From assembly GCA_029204225.1 (NCBI GenBank), contig CM055098.1:55188282-55252281 (forward strand): a DNA stretch of 64,000 nucleotides, in the 5' to 3' direction. The notes under the pieces were generated by a model. That model was not told the DNA's origin. It made no database searches and worked only from the letters and a program-made list of their open reading frames with translations. Positions 59,961-64,000 of this stretch are shown piece by piece. The stretch's first letter is position 1; every line of letters begins with the position of its first letter. The position numbers and the translations under genes were made by a program. This stretch comes from Diphasiastrum complanatum. Lineage: Eukaryota > Streptophyta > Lycopodiopsida > Lycopodiales > Lycopodiaceae.

Positions 59961-60879
59961 TCAAACCTGCACGCATCCATGATGAAGGGTCCTCAACCAC
60001 CAATTCAGTATTTGAACCATACCAGTCCAGCCACAAAAAAAAGGTGATTATGTTAAATCTAATGATATCATATACTGGAGTCACAGTCTAGCTACCATTG
60101 ATTGTGTGAATGCTGATTATAGTGCTCAACATTAGAATAATTGTACCTCTCCACTCCCGATCGATCACGACCATTTACCTGATATGGATACACCTATCAT
60201 CAATATCAATTTTATTGATATTTTTCCACACCATGATGAGTTACTAAATGTTGCATGGCTACCTACTAATGAATCAGATGATTTATTCATTGATGACGAG
60301 AATGTCTTACAAATTCATAATTGCCCAAAAGATTTAGACATTTCTGATATTCAGATCCTCAATTATATGGAGGCATTCCCACTTAGGACCTATCCGCAAC
60401 ATGCTTCCAAGGTGGAACTAGTTGCCAAGGTTGCAATTTAAAAGCCCGAGACAAAATTCTACCGTCCCAAATGCCCACACTATCCATGGGATCTCTGTGA
60501 ATAGGAGACCATCTTTCAAAGTGATGATGAGATCCTCTATGACGTACCAACCGTCCCTCATCCACACACCTCTCCATCACCAAAGCCTCAACCACGTGGT
60601 CATACTATGAAAGAGAAAATGAAAAAATCGCTTCAAATCCAACCGGTTGGTGACCTCACAATTGTTAGAGAAGTTCATGAGATTGCCTCTGTTCCTACAC
60701 CAGCCCCCGAACATTCCCAATCACCATCCCGACAGGAGAAAGGCAAGGCCCCCCTTGAATCTCCAGCTCATGATGTTCCTGCATACTTTAAGGACTATAC
60801 GATCTAGGATGTCACAATCCAATTACCCCAAGCTCAACGTGAGCCAACTGGTAATTCGGAGCTCATCTCAATTGCGAAC

Positions 60880-61496
60880 AACACAGACGGCTTGAAAAGC
60901 TCCTGCGAAAATATCAACATGTCTTTGCATGGACCTATAAAGACATGAAAGGCATCTCACCCCAAGTAGCTGTGCATCGTATTCCGCTTAAACCGGGTGC
61001 GAGGCCCACTGCTAGTCGTCCATACAGATGCAATCCCACTCTATAAGGCCAAGATCACAAAAGAATTACAATGCGTCTTGATGCAGGATTTATCTATGAA
61101 ATCGAGCATATTGAGTGGGTCTCCTTGATTGTCATCGTTCCCAAGAAAAATGAAAAACTCCGAATATGTGTCGACTTTAAGAAACATAACGCCGTCACCA
61201 AACGTGATCAATTTCTATTACCTTTTGGAGAATCCATCTTAGAAAATCTAGCCGGAGATGAGGCTTATTCCTTCTTAGATGGCTTTAGCAAATACAATAT
61301 GATCCAAATCGCTGAAGAAGATCAACATAAAACCGCTTTTGCCACAAAATGGGGAACCTTCTGCTGGAAAGTCATGCCCTTTGGTCTTTGCAATGCTCCT
61401 AGCACCTTCCAACGTGTTATGTTAGCGGTTTTTTCTCAGCAGAGGGGTGATACCGTAGAGGTTTACTTGGATGATTTAGGAGCACATTCAGAATAA
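60880..61496 (+). pseudogene. Gypsy H reverse transcriptase
   Basis: AWTYKDMKGISPQVAVHRI and IPLKPGARPTASRPYRCNP lead in (to about 61035). Then LDAGFIYEIEHIEWVSLIVI, LRICVDFKKHNAVTKRDQF, AYSFLDGFSKYNMIQIAEED, CWKVMPFGLCNAPSTFQRVM and the catalytic VYLDDL at about 61462-61480. The frame from 61071 to 61496 is open. A stop at about 61043 and others upstream and downstream inactivate the whole. Confidence 0.88.
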
Positions 61497-61749
61497 ACAC
61501 GCCATCTGTCTGTGCTCAATTTTTTTTTTATCCAATGTCAACGCTTCGGCATCTCTCTTAGTCCTGAAAAATCCTAGATCTGGGTAGCACATGGTATTGT
61601 GTTAGGACATAGTACTTCCCAAAATGGAATTGCCACTAACCCTGAAAAGATCTTTATCATTCAAAATCTATCGGAACCGCGTACGATATGAGAAGTTTAC
61701 TCTTTCCTTGGCCATGCCAACTACTATTGGTGCTTTATTCTCGATTTCG

Positions 61750-62397
61750 CTAACAAAGCATGCTTAATCTGAACAACACGTCGCATTTAGTCAACTCAAA
61801 GAAGCCCTTACCAATGCACCCATCCTTCGGGCTCCTGATTATTCTGAAGAATTCCACGTGCATACCGATGCATCCAAGTATGCCATTGGAGCAGTGCTCA
61901 CCCAACCGGGAGAATTTAAAAAGGATTACCCAATCCGTTTTCTTAGAAGACAATTGATACCTGCTGAAGTCAATTATACCACTACCGAACGTGAAGCCTT
62001 GGCAATGGTATATGCGGTTCAGAAGTTTTGCCATTATCTTCTAGGAAAAGTTTTTGCGTTCTATACTGATCATCAAGCACTATTGTATCTCATCAACAAG
62101 ACCTGCACCACAAGCCGTATTACTAGATGGATCCTATTACTGCAAGAATTTGAGTTTAGGATAGTGGTTCGTAAGGGAGTTCAGCATTTTCTAGTAGACC
62201 ATTTATCCCGAATCCCTAATCTTCCTACCCCTGATCAAGGGGTCAACAATGATTTACCAGATGCAATCCTTTTCCAAGTTGACTCTACACCCATATGGGC
62301 TAACGAAATTACAGAATATTTAACTTCAGGACAAATGGATCATTCTCTAAACTTGAACAATGTGCGTTGGTCCTCAAAACTAAACCTTATATGTTAA
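61750..62397 (+). pseudogene. Gypsy H RNase H
   Basis: APDYSEEFHVHTDASKYAIG then YTTTEREALAMVYAVQKFCH, FAFYTDHQALLYLINK and the exit motif LVDHLSRIPN. The catalytic D, E and D are present (HTDAS, TEREAL, YTDHQ). The frame from 61858 is open to 62397. Confidence 0.87.
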
Positions 62398-63120
62398 TTG
62401 CAGGACAACTCTACAAGCAAGGGTTAGATGGAATCATCCGACGATGTCTTACTGAAGGTAAAATACCCTCTGCAATTTTCCTCACTCATGAAGGTATTGG
62501 TGCAGGCCATTTCTCTTCTGAAACAACTGCTAAAAAAATCCTCTTGGCCAGTTTTTGGTGGCCAACACTCTTCAAGGATATGCACAATTACACTAAGGCC
62601 TGTGATGTCCACCAACACACAAAACACATTCAAAAGACCGACTACATGCCTTTACACCCTGTAACCACTGATCAAGCTTTCCAGAAATGGGAGATTGATT
62701 ATGTCGGACCTATTAGTCCTGCTACTCGGCACACACAATCTCATTACATCATAGTAGCCACGGACTATTGTACCAAATGGGCTGAAGCAAGAGTTGTTCG
62801 CAATGCTGACGCTCGTTCTACTGCAAAATTTCTCTATGAACAGGTTATCGTTCGTTTCAGATGTCCTCTAGAGCTTATCAGTGATAGGGATACACATTTT
62901 CTTAACTCTGTCATAGATCTCCTTTCAAAATTTTTGTGGTACATCGCAAAAGTTCCCCATACTATCCACGCTACAATGGCCAGGCATAATCCACCCATAA
63001 AATCCTATGTGGAATTCTCACCAAAACCGTCGAATCCAGCCGATCTGATTGGGAACTCAAACTCCATGCTGCTCTATGGACTTATCGTACCACCACGAAG
63101 AGAGCTACAGGCTTAACTCC
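62367..63120 (+). pseudogene. Gypsy H integrase
   Basis: HHCC region EGIGAGHFSSETTAKKILLA then SFWWPTLFKDMHNYTKACDV, where the last Cys reads His (CDVH). WEIDYVGPISPATR holds the first catalytic Asp, VATDYCTKWAEARVV follows, and LISDRDTHFLN holds the second Asp. The frame shifts near 62960, so the segment with the catalytic Glu is displaced, and the next part (TYRTTTKRATGLTPFQLTYG) reads in another frame. Confidence 0.86.
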
Positions 63121-63546
63121 TTTCCAGCTAACATATGGCCAAGAAGTCGTTATGCCTGTGGAATTCCATATCCCCTCCCTTCGAGTAGCCTATAACCTTG
63201 AGCTTGATACTCAACAGAGTCTAGCAAACATGTTATTCCATCTGGAGCAACTATGTGAAACACGACGGATCAGCATCCATGCTCAACAAGTCCACAAACG
63301 ACGACAAAAAGTATGGCATGATCGATCATTGAAACTTAGAGACTTCCAGGTTGGAGATAAGGTCTTGTTATACCAGGCCAAAGCCTTCAAAGACAAATTG
63401 AAATTTTCTGGCCAGTCATTAAAAAATTATTTGCCTCTGGATATGTACAACTCCAGACCCTTCAAGGCGATATCCTCGACACTGTGGTCAATGGGAGCCG
63501 ACTGAGAAAGTACAATGAACCCTGTTTTTATCTTGATATGTATTAG
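63121..63546 (+). pseudogene. Gypsy H integrase C-terminal tail
   Basis: MPVEFHIPSLRVAYNLELDT, RRQKVWHDRSLKLRDFQVGD and KVLLY are the usual gypsy post-core segment. A frameshift near 63410 leads to LDTVVNGSRLRKYNEPCF, ending at TAG 63544-63546. No chromodomain follows. Confidence 0.8.
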
Positions 63547-64000
63547 TTGTTTTCTTTCCTACTGTTCTTCTTTATTTTTTTATCGTCTGCCTGCCATTTC
63601 GACAAAATTTTTGCTATGCGTTCTTGTTCAAACCATCAAAATACTATCAAATCAGGTATACCAATAGTCTTCTCTGAGAAAATCACAAAAGCCATTAGTT
63701 TCAAAAGAATTGTTTCACATTTATAGTGCAAGATTCATTTTTGGCCTCCACAAATTCTGTCTCGGAGACAAAATTTTTTAAAAATAGAAAAAGTTAGTTT
63801 TTTCATTAGATATCCACTATCAGAATTGGTAGACAATTCGTTGGAGCTCAAAATGATTCCCACATTTTCTCTGCTATCTCTACAAATTCTGATCACACAA
63901 AATTTTGCACTGATAGACATAACGTTGCCTCAAAATTCGTGACTATCATTACCAAATCATGGACACCGAGGACGATTTTTGAGTGAAGTTGCAAATTTCT
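63547..64000. other. Region 3' of gypsy H, nothing coding
   Basis: Probable untranslated part of the element before its 3' LTR. It contains ACAAATTCTGTCTCGGAGAC and a related CTACAAATTCTGATCAC further on. No LTR start or PPT was identified. Confidence 0.4.

Larger units (their letters stand above)
58188..63546 (+). mobile_element. Ty3/gypsy element H, polyprotein order intact but degenerate; 5' end truncated
   Basis: Plus strand, order gag, zinc knuckles, protease, RT, RNase H, integrase. This integrase-last order defines Ty3/gypsy. No chromodomain is seen after integrase. No 5' LTR or PBS is found at the left end, where it abuts the copia C2 LTR. The 3' LTR, if any, is beyond the window. 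Many stops and frameshifts. Confidence 0.88.

Overview
This is nuclear DNA of a land plant with a repeat-rich genome. The evidence is a spliced p23 co-chaperone gene with GT-AG introns, one of them about 3.9 kb; a plant-type nuclear tRNA-Gly(UCC); and a dense set of Ty1/copia, Ty3/gypsy, Helitron and CACTA relics. Long introns, low gene density and old, stop-riddled elements would suit a fern, lycophyte, gymnosperm or early-diverging angiosperm. I cannot resolve the lineage from the sequence alone.

Only two host genes are convincing: the p23 gene (minus strand, 28003-34468, six coding exons, 168 aa by my splicing) and the tRNA-Gly gene (23791-23862, minus). Almost everything else that can be identified is mobile DNA.

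Layout. 1-5.6 kb: a Helitron replicase fragment (minus) split by copia element A (1002-5459), which has TG...CA LTRs, PBS, PPT and a 5-bp TAATT target-site duplication. 5.6-11.6 kb: unassigned, with a CT microsatellite and a 101-bp inverted repeat. 11.6-19.2 kb: nested retroelements, with gypsy crumbs, a truncated copia B gag, and a full-length but broken copia B (13375-18065) inserted in a minus-strand copia C. 19.2-23.8 kb: GGGTC-rich repeats, a GA microsatellite, and the LTR, PBS and start of gag of copia D1. 23.8-34.5 kb: tRNA and p23. 34.5-46.8 kb: a miniature-element-like PPT/PBS pair, copia D2 (37247-42280), and copia E remnants on both sides of it. 46.3-49.45 kb: copia F, which has protease/pre-integrase remains and then about 2.2 kb of unrecognised coding-like sequence instead of RT. 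49.45-52.2 kb: a block bounded by clusters of the palindrome GCGTGGATWATCCACGC, carrying a three-exon gene I do not recognise. 53.5-54 kb: a CACTA (TNP2) transposase fragment. 54.8-55.1 kb: an LTR with a tRNA-Asp-type PBS. 56.1-58.2 kb: a second copia C. 58.2-63.5 kb: a degenerate gypsy polyprotein.

The best candidates for something undescribed are (i) the RT-less copia elements A and F, in which the usual pol is replaced by long unrecognised coding-like sequence (A keeps a 447-codon open frame and an intact TSD), and (ii) the palindrome-flanked unit at 49.45-52.2 kb with its novel spliced gene.
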